Of a stretch of 64,000 bases of DNA, positions 37,030 to 48,959 are shown piece by piece. A program made the translations under genes and the position numbers. This DNA comes from Clitoria ternatea (taxonomy: Eukaryota; Streptophyta; Magnoliopsida; Fabales; Fabaceae). The notes under the pieces were generated by a model, which ran no database searches, was not told the origin of the DNA, and saw only the letters and a list, made by a program, of their open reading frames with translations. Location: positions 155,438,501 to 155,502,500 of the forward strand of contig CM075670.1 in assembly GCA_037962975.1 (NCBI GenBank), in the 5' to 3' direction. Positions within the stretch are counted from its first letter, which is position 1; every line of letters starts with the position of its first letter.

Positions 37030-37930
37030 CCTCTTCCTTCATCCTTTCACTCGGTCAAGTTCTAATCCGACTGGAATTCTACCAGTCGTGCGAAGAAGAA
37101 GAAAAATCGAGTCCATCTCGCTCAAGCGAATACCAACTCGCTTGAGCCAGGCACTCTTCCTCGCTTAAGCGAGGTATTCATTTGCTTAAGCGGATTCACT
37201 CGGTTATCATTCAATATCTTAGTCCACTCGGTAAAACCTCCTGATACTGAGTCAGCTCTAAGTCAGTCTTTTACTCAAGTTTTTACTCGGTAAAATTCTT
37301 CTGAAACCGATTCCAAGCATTCAGTTCTTCATTGCCAAAACTTACTCAACATCAGGTCAGTCATCACTCGGTAATTCATCTCCAAACCAACCCTTCTCCT
37401 AATCAGCTTTCACTCGATGAATTTCCTCAATGCTGACTCATTCTAATTGAATGCCCACTCGGTAATTTAGTTAAGACTGACTTACAACTCTAAGGTTTCT
37501 GTTCGGTAATTACACCGTGTGTCCCCAGTCGGAATTCTTCCACTTGGAAATATATTTTCCTCTGTATTTCACTCGGAATGAATGCACTCAGTGAGTTTTC
37601 ACTCAGAACTATAACGTCTGGCTATGCTTGACTCGGAGATTAGTCCTTCAGAAGTATTCGACTCGTAAATGAGGCTTTGGAGACTACTTGACTCAGAAAT
37701 GAGTCTTTCTGACATCTTTGACTCAGCAGTGAGTCTCTGAGACAGAATTTCCCTCGAAATAAGTCCTCTTGACCATGTTTCACTCGGAAAACACAATTTT
37801 CACTCGGTATTTCCATTTTCCACTCAGAATTCCTCTTGGTAACTCGAAATTTGCAGTTTTCACTCGGAACAGACTCTCTTTCTCACTCGGACAGTTCTTT
37901 CTAAGGCATTTTCACTCGGAAATTGGGCCT
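37030..37930 (-). repeat. CACTCGG field in G (CCGAGTG on sense strand)
   Basis: Repeated CACTCGG, ACTCGGTAA and variants (CACTCAG, GACTCGG) lie on the plus strand. On the minus, sense strand this is CCGAGTG, the same word as in B and F. A short cluster of CGCTCAAGCG / CGCTTGAGC words (37118-37195) sits within the field. Confidence 0.8.
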
Positions 37931-38093
37931 TATTAAGAAGGATCTATATAAATTCTAGATTTATATCCAAAAATGAAACTTCTAGAGCATTAAAAACCAT
38001 CCATAGAGTGTTTTATTCATTAATTAACACTTACAGGCTTTCCATGCTTCATAAATTACAAAATAGAGCTATTATTAAAAGCAGGATGTTACA

Positions 38094-38911
38094 GGACTTA
38101 CCCATTTACTACTATCAACAGGATATATGACTCCAGCATCAAGCAATTTCAAAATTTCCTTTTTAACCACTTCTTGCATTTTAGGATTTAATCTCCTAAG
38201 TGGTTCTACTGTGGGCCTACTTTCATCTTCTACAGTAATCCTGTGCATACAAAGAGAAGGGCTAATCCCTTTGATATCATCCATTGTATAACCTATTACC
38301 TTTCTATACAACCTAAGTTGTTTTAAAAGTTTTTCAGTTTCACATGGATTTAATTCAGCATTGATAATCACAGGATATGTGGAATTGGGACCAAGAAATT
38401 CATACCTTAATGAAGTTGGTAAAGGTTTTAATTCCACATTGGGGCTTACCACTTTGTCACACATGACCTCAGTATCATGTGGGGCCTCAGAGCAATCAAA
38501 TGTTTCTGGATCTTGGAGCTTGGGTGGAAGTTTCTTTTGAATTAGAGCACTGCACTCTTCAGTAAGTGCAACTGTACCATCTTCCTCCAGTCTTCTTTTG
38601 TTGGACAGAATGTCCTTCAGGAACTTTGCATATGTGGGCATTTGCTGCAAAGCATCTGTAAAAGGAATATTAATATACAATTTCTTTAAAACATCAAGGA
38701 ACTTACCAAATTGTTTGTCCAACTTTTCTTTGGCTAAGCGCTGAGGAAATGGAATGGGAGGTTGATATGGCTTAACCTCCTCCTTCTTTTCTTGTGGTTT
38801 CTTTTCTTCAATCACTGGATGAGATGAAGATTCATCTGCTTTCTTTTCCTCCTTTGCAGTCTTGTCAACTGGTCCATCATATTGAGTACCACTCCTAAGA
38901 GTGACAGCCAT
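38094..38911 (-). pseudogene. Gag-pol middle part of F with protease core deleted
   Basis: The frame begins MAVTLRSGTQYDGP, the conserved segment that follows Gag in Athila polyproteins, passes a proline/lysine-rich linker and ends SSKWVSPV at the G insertion, shortly before RT. An aspartic protease is expected after LPPKLQDP, as in X (DPGSFSIP...DLGAS...ILGRPF). Here LPPKLQDP is followed directly by ETFDCSEAPHD, a segment normally downstream of the protease, so the whole core is missing at about 38505-38515. The frame differs from that of the gag ORF; a frameshift lies near 38910-38945. Confidence 0.8.
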
Positions 38912-40260
38912 GGTTTGGTTGGATGGTCCAGCCTCTGGTTTTCCAGGAAATGTTCCCGGTGCTCTTTGAGAATAGGAGGCTTGTTGGGCAATTTGATTTC
39001 CAGTATTTTGTTATGGGTGGCAAGAGAGTCCACTTTTGAAGCCAAGTTTTTTATTGCATCAGAGAATTCATCATTTTGTTTAAGTTGAGTAGCTACAAAT
39101 GTCTCCATCAAGGATTCTAGTTTTGATTTTTGTGGAATATAGGTTCCTTGTTGAGGTTTGTAGTTACTTTGGAATTGAGGTGGCCTATTTTGGAAGCCAG
39201 GTGGACCTTGTGGAGGTCTGTAGTTACCTTGATAATTTCCACCATAATTTCCAATAACATCCACCTGATGCATTTCTTGTTCTTGATTAGGGGTCATTGC
39301 TAAATGGCAGTTTGTAGCTCCATGTCCTGAAACACCACAAACTTCACAAACAATATTAGTAGCACCTGTTGACCCAATTTTATCAAGTTTTAATGTTAAT
39401 GCTTCAACTTTGGCAGAAAGTAGGGAAAGAGCATCAACAGAATACTTACCTGGTGTTTTAGCAGGTAATCCTCTCTCAGAGTTCCACTGGTGAGTGTTTT
39501 GAGCTATTTCCTCAATCAGGTTCTCAGCTTCATCAACATTTTTACTCATGAAGGCTCCTCCAGCTGCAGCATCTAAAGAGATCTTTTGTGTGGAAGTTAG
39601 TCCATTATAGAAAATATGGATTGTCAACCACCTTTCTATCCCATGGTGAGGACATTCTCTTAGCAACTCCCTGTATCTTTCCCAGGCTTCATACAAGGAT
39701 TCATCATCTTTTTGTGAAAAATTGATGATTTGTTTTCTCAGCACATCAGTCTTGTTCCTTGGGTACCATTTATTGATAAAAGCACTGGACAATTGTTCCC
39801 AAGTTGTGATGGATCCTTCAGGAAGAGAGTATAACCACGCCCTCCCTTTATCTCTTAAGGAGAAAGGGAAAAGTCTTAAGCGAATGGCATCATTGGTGGC
39901 TCTGTTCATCTTCAGGGTGTCACAGTATTCAAGAAAGATTTGAAGGTGAAGGTTTGGATCTTCAGAGGGTAAACCTCCAAATTGGTTCTGTTGAACCATT
40001 GAGAGTAGTGAAGGCTTCAATTCAAAATTGTTAGCCTCCACTGTGGGTCTAAGGATGCTAGATCCTCTTCCATTTGTACTTGGAGCGGCAAAATCTCTTA
40101 AGGGTCTGTGTTGGTCTGCCATTTGTTTTTCTTTTTGTTGTTTTTGTTGTTTTCTTAAAGCTCTAAGGGTACGTTCTATCTCAGGGTCAAATTCTAAGTT
40201 TAGTTCGACACTACGGCTTCGTCGCATAAATAGAAAATAAATGACAAATAAAACAAACAA
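38912..40260 (-). pseudogene. gag: Gag of F (Athila lineage), frameshifted at its C-terminus
   Basis: About 450 residues up to the frameshift; the raw frame runs on to 38812 out of phase. The retrotransposon Gag domain is at about residues 75-235 (RLFPFSLRDKGRAWLYSLPEGS, ERYRELLRECPHHGI). A classic zinc knuckle CEVCGVSGHGATNC (CX2CX4HX4C) lies at about 305-318. A Q/P/N-rich linker follows. The first ATG is at 40260 but a later ATG at 40227 (MRRSRSVELN) is equally plausible. The protein would be the capsid and nucleocapsid precursor. The loss of phase near 38910-38945 separates it from pol. Confidence 0.85.
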
Positions 40261-40429
40261 TTACAAAAATAAAACAACAACAGATACACAGAATATAGGA
40301 CAAAATACAAAATTACAAAGAAAATAAAAATAAAAATAACAATAAAAATATTAACAAGTATGATCTAATTGAATTTCAATATTGCCGATATTTGAGGGAC
40401 AACAGTCCCCGGCAACGGCGCCAAAAACT
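40261..40429 (-). other. Leader of F with tRNA-Asp primer-binding site
   Basis: TGGCGCCGTTGCCGGGGA on the minus strand at 40406-40423 is the tRNA-Asp-type PBS typical of Athila elements, six bases from the LTR. The rest of the leader is A-rich and short. Confidence 0.9.
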
Positions 40430-43400
40430 TGACAGGGCCCGCAAGCGCACGGGTTATGTCGCGTAATATAAAAGATTATCGTTTTCCACAGGGACTGTGT
40501 TCAAAGTACCAGTATATTGAAATTTAATTATCCACACAATTGATTTTTAAGATTTTTATAAAATAAAGCACAAATTAAAGTTGCACAAAATACGAATTAA
40601 TATAAAAATAAAATTTACTTGACACTTAAAATCAGAGTTGAGAATATCTTGGGATTTCGGGGGATTAAGACTCTATTTTATGTTAATGAATTTTAACTTT
40701 TCATAAATAAGAATCGAATTAAGTTTTCCAAGGCGAATTTTCCAAAAGCTAATTAATATGTTCCTCTCGGAATCCTATTAATGTACCTAACCTATGGAAA
40801 GCGCTACTTAATCCTCAGAAAGGCCCATTATCGTTTTATGAAAATCCCTTTTATTTCCTCAAAAGAATTTTGATTACTTTCACGGTTTTACCGAGGTCAC
40901 AAAAAGCATCTCAAAAATCTTAGGTTTAGTTTAAAGCTTTTCGGTAAAAATAAATCTCTCGATTCTATTTATTACCTAAACTTACTAATATACCCGCAAG
41001 TATACAGTTTTATCATTTAGGTTCTTGTTAGGAATTACTAAAAGCATTGAGTATTTTTTAAACTAAATGGAAAACAGAAATTTATTTAATTCCAAGTCAA
41101 AATAACATTAAAATAAAATATTATCATACCCCCTTTTATCCCAAGATAATTAATTTAGCTACTCATGAAATAATTCAAATTTATATAAATAATGGAAAAA
41201 TAAAACATACAAGACATGGTAAAAATAAAGACTTACGGGTTTCTCCAAAAGCTCAAAATAATTTACCACTGTAATTCCTTGTTGCAATAATTTCTCCACC
41301 AATTACAAATTTAAATTCTCACTTTTACAGCCCTCACACTCTTACAAAATAAAAGAAGGAAAAGAAAAAAAAAAGGAGAAGAAAAACGAACAGAGAAAGA
41401 AAAATGAAGAGAAGAAAACTAAAGAGAAAAAGAGAGAAAGTAACGAAGAAAGGAAAATGAATCTGATGGTAATTGATGGGAAGAAGTTGTGTTTTTGCTG
41501 ATGGGTTGCTGCTGCTTTTATAGGCAAATGGATGGAGGATTCCAGCTATGAAAACGTGTTCAATTTGCAAGTGGAAGAAACTTTCGGTGCATGTGAGTTC
41601 CAGCTGTGCCAATTTGTTTCCAATTTGCATATTTTAATATTTCTAATAATTCGGTGCTTGGATTTTAGTGAAGATTGGTGCAGAATGATGAAATTCAGAG
41701 TGGAAAAATGTCATTTTCCCATAAATCCGAGTGAAAGCTTGCTGGAGGGTGTGGGTGTAAACTGGACAGCGCGGAGAGGAGTTGCTGTTGGATGGAGATC
41801 TGTACGGTGTGGAGAGTATTGCTAGACGGTGTTGGTTGGAGAGGAGTCCGGGCAGTGTTGTGTTGGAGAGGAGTCTGGGCGGTGTTGTGTTGAGTGGGTT
41901 GCTGGGCGGTGTTGTGTTGAGTGGGTTGCTGGGCGGTGTTGGTTGGAGAGGAGTCTGGGCGGTGTTAGTTGGAGAGGAGAGTCTGGGCGGTGTTATTTGA
42001 ATGGGTTGCTGGGCGGTGTGGATGATGGAGAGAAAAGGGACAGCGGATAGAAGATGAAGTGGGACGGTGTTGTGGCTTGAGGACGGAGTTGTGGATGGAA
42101 AGGAGAGGACGGCGTGTGGTATAGATTAGAAGAAGAAAGGGACAGCAGATAGGGAATGTGGGTCAGATTTCTGGATTGAGGACGGTGTAGAGAGTGATCC
42201 GATGTTTGGAGTTGTGGAGTGTAGGTCGGTTTTGAAAGGAGAGGGGACGGTGTGGAGAGGAGTGTTGTTGATTGTGGCCGGTGTTGGGCCTGTGAAGAGA
42301 TGGAAGGAGTCGGTGTTGATGGAGGTAGTGATCCGGGGTTGCATTGTGGAGAATTGGGTCGGTTTTTGCTGGATGAAAGGACGAGTAAAGATTGACTGAA
42401 GAGAAACTTCCATTCAGTCAGAATTGACTGCAGAAGGACTTGGAACCGACTGAAACCACTCACTCGGCTCGGGTTCATGGAGTTCATTCAGAACAGATTG
42501 AAGACTCACTCGGCTCAGATTCAATCGGTTCCTAATCATTTTCACTCGGCTGTCTCTGAATTTAAACCACTCGGTTAAAGCTTTACTTTGGAATTCACTC
42601 GGAAGTGCCTTCTTATTTTTCACTCAGAACTTGCACTTGAAGGACTCTGGAAGCTGGCTGGTAGAAGTTTATGTCCGAGCCTTGTTTTGCTTGGAAGTGC
42701 AGCTTTCTGCCTTAGCTCACTCGGATGTCTTCCTTGGAGACTTTTCACTCGGATTTAATGCGAAACTTAAAAGTCAGTCTGAGTGTGATTCACTCCTGGT
42801 CGGATTTCACCTTGTCTGATTAAGACACCATTCGGAAATGCCTTGTTCTCCGAATGAAACCACTCGGATTCTCCTTAGTCAGCATTTATTCATTCAATGG
42901 CATTCCTTCTGCTCGGAATCAATTCACTCGGAATCAACTTTTTGCCCAGAAAAGCACTTGTTCTTTGGTCAGACCTGCTTCAGTCAGCATTCTTCACTTG
43001 AGTCAGCCATTTATCACTCGGAATGGCTTTGACAGGGAACTTTCCACTCGGATTTGGCTCCAACAGTGAAGTATTCCACTCGGCAATGCTCCATTCTGAA
43101 TCGTTCCACTTGGAAAGGCTCCATTTTGAGCCATTCCAATCGGATTTACCTTCAACAGTGCAGTATTCCACTCGAATTTGGTCCTTTCTCAGTCATCCCA
43201 CTCAGATTTGGTCATTTTGAGTCGGAATTCAGCATAAAAAGAGAGTTCTTTCTACTTTGGGCTTGTTCTTCTTGTTTCTTTATCATTTTATGGTCGTTTT
43301 TCTCTTGTTTTTGACCTTTATTACCTTAATTCCTGCAAAATAACATACCTAAGTAGACTAGAGTGGAAAGAAAGCAAAAATCGCAATAAATAAAGGAAAT

Positions 43401-43467
43401 ACAGTGGATAATGACTAAAATCCTAAGCAATTTAGACCTAATTTATTGTATTATAAAGCACTTATCA
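40430..43467 (-). repeat. Right LTR of F (5' LTR in element orientation)
   Basis: This is the near-identical partner of 26038-29076, with scattered transitions and small indels. It carries the minisatellite (41790-42020), the CACTCGG field (42450-43230) and a minus-strand TATA word at about 41515-41524. In transcription order the CCGAGTG field comes before the minisatellite and TATA, so it is in U3. Confidence 0.92.
41514..41524 (-). promoter_or_regulatory. Probable TATA box of F
   Basis: CCTATAAAAGC on the minus strand in the 5' LTR lies downstream, in the sense direction, of the CCGAGTG field and the minisatellite. It is conserved in the other LTR. The start site is inferred only. Confidence 0.45.
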
Positions 43468-43472
43468 GTATT

Positions 43473-44366
43473 GAGATGCGCTTGGAAGCCACTACAGCTC
43501 GCAATAAACCACCTATTTCAGCTCTACACCATGACAAAGAAAAGGATAAATCATCTAAGAATGATAAGTTCCTTCAGAAAGATAAGGCAGGGAGCCAACC
43601 CTTCAAACAGCAAGATAAACGTGTTTTCAATTTCGCTCATTACGCGCCCCTAAACAGGACACACGAACAAATCTTGCGCGAAATAGGATAGACTACACTC
43701 AACATTTACGGGATTCAACGCCCACCTCCACTCAGACGTCGGGGGAATCCAAAGAAATATTGTGAGTTTCACGAGTCGGTCGGCCATACCACGGAAGAGT
43801 GCAAACAACTCAAAAACACTATTGAGGTGCTTATCCATGAAGGCAAACTAAAACACTATTTGTTTAGGAGTAAATCTCATGATGAGCCAGAGAGGTTCGA
43901 TAAACGACCTCGTGATCGTTCTCCAGATCCCGATAGCACTCGGGAGCCAAAACGTACAGCGGCAACAGAAAAACAAAAGAGTATTGTTCTGGAGTCCGCC
44001 CAAAGAGAACCAAGCCCTGAACCCAAGTCGCGGGGCAAAAGGCAGGTGGTAGATATGATTGTTGGAGGCTTTGCCGGGGGCGGACCCTCAATCACCACAA
44101 GGAAAAACCACCACCGTATGATCTTGTCAGTACAAGGTAAAAGCAAAGAATATCGCCCATTCAGGAACGGGGTACAGACTCCGCCTATAACCTTCACAGA
44201 CGACGATTTTGGCCCCACTATTCCTGAAGGAGATGACGCAGTAGTAATTATTGCAGTAATCGCTAATATGGATGTAAAACGCATCCTGGTTGATCAGGGA
44301 AGTTCCTGCGACGTTATCTTTTATGACTGTTTTAAACGCATGGGATTAACTGATGCAGATTTGTAA
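43473..44366 (+). pseudogene. Gag C-terminus and protease of element E
   Basis: This continues the E gag frame after F. It contains a Tat-type zinc motif CEFHESVGHTTEEC followed by QLKNTIEVLIHEGKLKHYL, a basic/acidic linker, then aspartic protease with DQGSSCDVIFY as the active site. Two in-frame nonsense codons are present: TAG at 43689-43691 and TAA at 44364-44366. The reading frame is the same throughout, so decay here is by point mutation. Confidence 0.85.
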
Positions 44367-47300
44367 CCATATACGCAGGACCTTACAGCCTTCAACGGCG
44401 CCAAACAGCCCACCAAAGGCTATTTGGACACAAGAATTACTTTTGATGGCAAACCTGGAGCAAGGACTGTGAAATCCAGGATTCTTGTCATTGATGTGAA
44501 ATCTCCATACAATGGCATCATTGGGTGGCCTACCCTGAATGCCATGGAAGCCATCGTTTCAACCCTCCACTTGTTAATCAAGTTCATTGACAAAGATAAC
44601 CAAGTCTCATCTGTAAGGGGCGACCAAGAAATGGCTCGCTATTGCTATAATTTGAGTCTTAACATGGTGAAGCTTGAAACCATGTCTAAGAAAAGAAAGT
44701 TGAATGAAGGGAGCAGTGCGGCGGCGTCCGTCAATTTGGTGGATCTTGACCCCAGGGCGGAGTCTTCTGTAGACCCACTGAACCCTTTGAAACAAACTCC
44801 AGATGGTGGCTCCAAGTCTATTGTTTTGGGTAACACCCCGGAACAAATTACAAACATCAATGACAAACTTGAGGCTAGCATGGAGGCAAAACTAATTGCA
44901 CTTCTCCATGAGTATAAAGAAATTTTTGCTTGGACCGCCGCAGACATGCCTGGCATGGATCCCAACTTTGGTTGTCACCGCTTAGCGGTGTATCCTGAAA
45001 CCAAGCCTGTAGCACAAAAGAAACGGCGTATGGGTCCGGCAAAACAAAAAGCTGCCTGTGAGCAAACAGAGGAACTCCTCAAGGCGGGGTTCATCAGGGA
45101 ACTCTGTTATTCCTCCTGGTTGTCTAACGTAGTCATGGTACAGAAAGCCAATGGCAAGTGGCGTATGTGTATAGACTATGTTGATTTGAATAAATGTTGT
45201 CCCAAGGATCCATACCCTCTCCCCAACATTGATAGATTGCTTGACGATTCTTCAGGATACAAGTATCTATCTTTCATGGATGCTTACTCCAGTTACAACC
45301 AAATTCCAATGTGTGAGGATGACCAAGAGAAGACAGCGTTTGTTAATAATAAAGGAGTCTTTTGCTACAACGTCATGCCATTTGGGTTAAAAAACGCCGG
45401 GGCAACCTACCAGCGCATGATCAACAAAGTTTTTGAGGGTATGCATACAAAGCTGGTAGAAGTCTATATTGATGATATTATTGCCAAGACCCTGGAAGGA
45501 GGAGATCATGTTGAAGATCTACGCCTCATTTTTCAGTGCCTACAATGATACGACATGAGGCTCAACCCTTTGAAATGCACATTCGTTGTCCCTGGTGGTA
45601 GATTTTTGGGCTTCATGTTGACACAAAGAGGTATAGAGGCTAATCCTGATAAATGCTGCGTTATCCAAGAGTTACAGAGCCCCAAAACACTAAAAAAGGT
45701 ACAATCCCTCAACGGCAAAATCGCTGCTCTAGCACGATTCATGCCAAAAATGGCTCATCGCTCTCTTCCCTTGTACAAAATGCTGAAAAAAGACAAAAAA
45801 TTCAATTGGGGCCCAGAGCAAGAGGTGGCTTTCCAAAGCCTGAAAAATGTCTTAGCCAGCCCTCCAATCCTGGTAAAACCAAGCCCAGGTGAGCAACTCA
45901 TCGTTTATTTGTCTGTTTCAGATGAGTCTTTAGCAGTAGCTCTGGTTAAGGAGACAGTTGAAGGCCAACGACCGGTGTACTTCACCGGTAAAACATTGCA
46001 CGGTGCAGAATGCCGTGATCAGAAGATTGAAAAGGCAGTGCTTGCAGTTGTTTGGGCTTCACGATGCCTAAGACCATACTTTCATGCCCATCCCATCTTG
46101 ATTCGCACAAACTTGCCACTTCGTACTATACTGTTCAAACCAGACCTGGCTGGAAGAATGATCAAATGGGCCGTAGAACTCTCTGAATTCGATATATCCT
46201 ACGAGCCAAGAACTGCTATCAAGGCACAAGTCCTAGCAGATTTCGTAGTTGAGTTAACAGGTTCTAGCCCAGATACAGATCATTCACACTGGACAGTATA
46301 CGTTGATAGGTCTTCCAATAGCAAAGGATGTGGGGTAGGAATTGTTGTAGAAAGTGATGACGGGGTACATCTTGAAATTTCATTGCACTTCACCTTCACT
46401 ACGTCTAACAATCAGGCGGAGTATGAAGCCTGCTTAGCCGGACTCAGAGCAGCACAAGATATTGGAGCCAAAACTGTCACCTTATGCAGTGATTCTCAAT
46501 TGGTCATCTCGCAAATTCTTGGCGAGTATCAAGCTAAAGAACCCTTGCTGCAACAATATCTAAACTGCGTCAATGAGTTAAAGCAACATTTCGACAAAGT
46601 CTCTTTCAAACATGTACCCCGAGAAGAAAATACACGTGCTGATATCCTCTCCAGGTTGGCTAGCACAAAGAAGGCGGGATGCACGACTACAGTTGTACAA
46701 AGTACCTTGGCGGAGCCAAGTATTTCCTTTCCTTCCTCAATGTGTATGATTAGAAGCCGCTCTTTTAATGACAATTCCTGGGTAGCACCGATAGTTCGTT
46801 ACCTTGTTAATGGACAATTACCCACGGATGATCTTGAACGGCAAAAACTAAAGAAAGAAGCACCTTATTATACGCTCCTAGATGGACAGCTATACCGCCG
46901 AGGAATTTCTGTTCCTTACTTAATATGCATAAACGAAAATAAGGTGCAAGCCGTTTTAGAAGAAGTCCATGAAGGGCAGTGTGGACACCATCCGAGGGCG
47001 CGTAGCCTAATGCGAAAGATACTCAGGGCTGGGTATTGGTGGCCTACCCTGAAACATGACTCCGCCTTGTATGTTCAGAAGTGCGATCAATGTCAACAAT
47101 TCGCAAACCTTCATCACACTCCGGCAGAAGAAATATCATCTTCAATAACACCTTGGCCTTTCTATCAATGGGGCATGGATATCTTAGGTCTGTTCCCAAC
47201 TGCGCCGGGCGGTATCAAATACTTGATAGTTGGTGTTGATTATTTCACCAAATGGATTGAAGCAGAGGTAGTGGTGCACATTACATCAGCCAGGACTCGC

Positions 47301-47968
47301 AGATTCGTATATGAAAATATCATCATACGTTTCGGAGTCCCTGGACACATAGTTACTGATAATGGCACCCAATTCACAGATCATAAGTTCACTGAACTCC
47401 TAGAAAATCTCAGCATTACGCAAGTTTTTTCTTCTGTGGAACATCCTCAAACTAATGGCCAAGCTGAAGTTGCCAACAGAGAAATCTTGAAAGGCCTGAA
47501 GAAACGCCTTGGTGAAGCAAAGGGAGATTGGACAAATCAATTATGCCACGTTTTATGGGCATATCGGACAACCCCTCACTCCACCACAAATGAATCCCCA
47601 TATCGGCTGACATATGGAGTTGAGGCTGTTATTCCCATTGAATTGGCAGCCTCTTCAGCTCGAGTCCTCCACTTCAATGAAGAAGCCAATAAACAGAACC
47701 TTGCCCATAAGCTCAAGGTCTTGGAGGAATTAAGAGAGGAAGCCTTTGTGCAAGATCAAGCTGTCAAAGCAAAGGCCGCCAAATGGTTCTGAGAAGGGCC
47801 AATATCGGCAACAAATTTGCACATCAAGGCAAATTGGCGCCAACCTGGGAAGGTCCATACCGAGTCACCGAAGCTCTGGGCAAAGGCACATACCGCCTAG
47901 AAAACTTAGATGGCACTCCGGTCAGGAATAAATGGAACATTTTAAATTTACGCATATATTACAGCTAG
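44367..47968 (+). pseudogene. pol: Pol of element E: RT, RNase H, archaeal-type RNase H, integrase
   Basis: This is the same frame as gag. The end of the protease region is GWPTLNAMEAIVSTLH. RT runs from about 45000, with YIDDIIAKT as catalytic box near 45465. TGA at 45546-45548 (expected CGA, arginine) breaks the frame. A degenerate RNase H/tether follows (FTGKTLHGAE...), then a second RNase H of archaeal type with all four acidic positions visible (VYVD, NQAEYEA, CSDSQL, TRADILSRL). Integrase has its zinc domain ending CDQCQQFANL and the triad WGMDILGLF, TDNGTQF and GQAEVAN. Near 47780 the frame is lost and the C-terminal segment continues in another frame (PTWEGPYRVTEALGKGTYRL) to 47968; a small deletion there is likely. 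Dual RNase H identifies the Tat lineage. Confidence 0.87.
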
Positions 47969-48244
47969 TTGGGTAATACGGTATGTTATCTTTCTCCTAA
48001 CCTAAGGTTCTTCCCAAATGGGCTTTCCTTGAAAAGGTTTCGACGAGACATACCCCAACTCAGCTCTTTATGTAGTTCCATCATTAATAAAATTCCTTCC
48101 TACATTCAATCTTCATTCTAACTTTCAGTCAATTATCCATGGCAGAACTTGTTCCCATGCAGATAAGACACCGGCTCCAACAATTGAAGCATAAAAGCAT
48201 AGCTCTGTATTCCATAAAAGACCATCCAATATGCAGCAAAGCTT
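47969..48244 (+). other. Start of the E 3' untranslated zone
   Basis: No gene is seen. This is sequence between the end of pol and the first minisatellite. Confidence 0.55.
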
Positions 48245-48785
48245 CACAAACGGAGCCAAAAAACTCCTTGGGGGGAAAGGATTGGTGTCTCAGCCTACGC
48301 TGCACCATACTGACCCCAAGGTCCAAAAAACTCCTTGGGGGGAAAGGATTGGTGTCACAGCCTTTGCTGCACCATACCGACCCCAAGGTCCAAAAAACTC
48401 CTTGGGGGGAAAGGATTGGTGTCTCAGCCTACGCTGCACCATACCGACCCCAAGGTCCAAAAAACTCCTTGGGGGGAAAGGATTGGTGTCACAGCTTATG
48501 CTGCACCATACCGACCCCTAGGTCCAAAAAAACTCCTTGGGGGGAAAGGATTGGTGTCACAGCTTATGCTGCACCATACCAACCCCAAGGTCCAATAAAC
48601 TTCTTGCAGGAAGGATTGGTGTCACAGTTTATGCTGCACCATGCTGACCCCAAGGTCCAACAAACTTCTTACGGAAAGAATTGGTGTCACAGCTTATGCT
48701 GCACCAAACCGCCTCTAAGGTTCAACAAACTTCTTACAAGAAGGACTGGTGTCATAGCTTATGCTGCACCATACCAACCCTGGAT
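48245..48785 (+). repeat. 67-bp minisatellite in the E 3' untranslated zone
   Basis: About eight head-to-tail units run here; the anchor CTCCTTGGGGGGAAAGG is at 48264, 48331, 48398, 48465 and 48533, followed by more diverged units. Each unit includes GATTGGTGTC and CTGCACCATACCGACCCCAAGG. Because 67 is not a multiple of three, several overlapping artefactual frames appear here. Confidence 0.88.
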
Positions 48786-48959
48786 TTAACAACTTTCACT
48801 TGATCAGGAGATACACTCCAATTCCAATTCAAAGGGATGAACGTTCCATCCAAATCCTTACTCCGCCTAACTGCTAATGTTCTGCGGAGTACATAATCAA
48901 CAAGCTCAAGCATTATCAACAAGTCCAAGTAAGTATAATACTTGCAAAAATTTATGCTT
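48786..48959 (+). other. Spacer between the two minisatellites of E
   Basis: Unique sequence containing one CTCCGCC and one GCGGAG word. No coding frame is supported. Confidence 0.5.

Larger units (their letters stand above)
32983..38093 (-). mobile_element. G: 5.1-kb solo LTR inserted in F pol
   Basis: On the minus strand it starts TGTAACATCC and ends GGGGCGTTACA. It has no PBS, polypurine tract, gag or pol, and it is flanked by a perfect 5-bp TSD. That is the signature of a solo LTR left by recombination between two LTRs. The termini and the internal CCGAGTG field resemble the Tekay-like LTR of B, but the family is distinct. It contains an array of about 183-bp monomers (34050-36190) and CTCGCTTGAGCGAG-type words (37118-37195). 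No coding sequence is supported; the repeated 85-90-residue frames come from the satellite. Confidence 0.82.
26038..43467 (-). mobile_element. Element F: Athila retrotransposon with nested solo LTR G
   Basis: LTRs of 3039 and 3038 bases, a tRNA-Asp PBS, gag and pol are all on the minus strand. LTRs start TGATAAGTGC and end CCCTGTCA in element orientation. Without G and its TSD it measures about 12.3 kb, normal for Athila. It is disabled: gag-pol is frameshifted, the protease core is missing, pol has a premature stop and G interrupts pol just upstream of RT. Its gag, PBS, post-pol box and LTR start are related to X, so it represents the kind of element that could have supplied pol to X before inactivation. 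Confidence 0.93.

Noticed and set aside
48139..48789. 216-residue open frame with repeated GGKGLVSQ/LHHTDPKVQ text
   Set aside because: It is a by-product of the 67-bp minisatellite, which stays open in several frames. There is no domain, and the unit is not a multiple of three.
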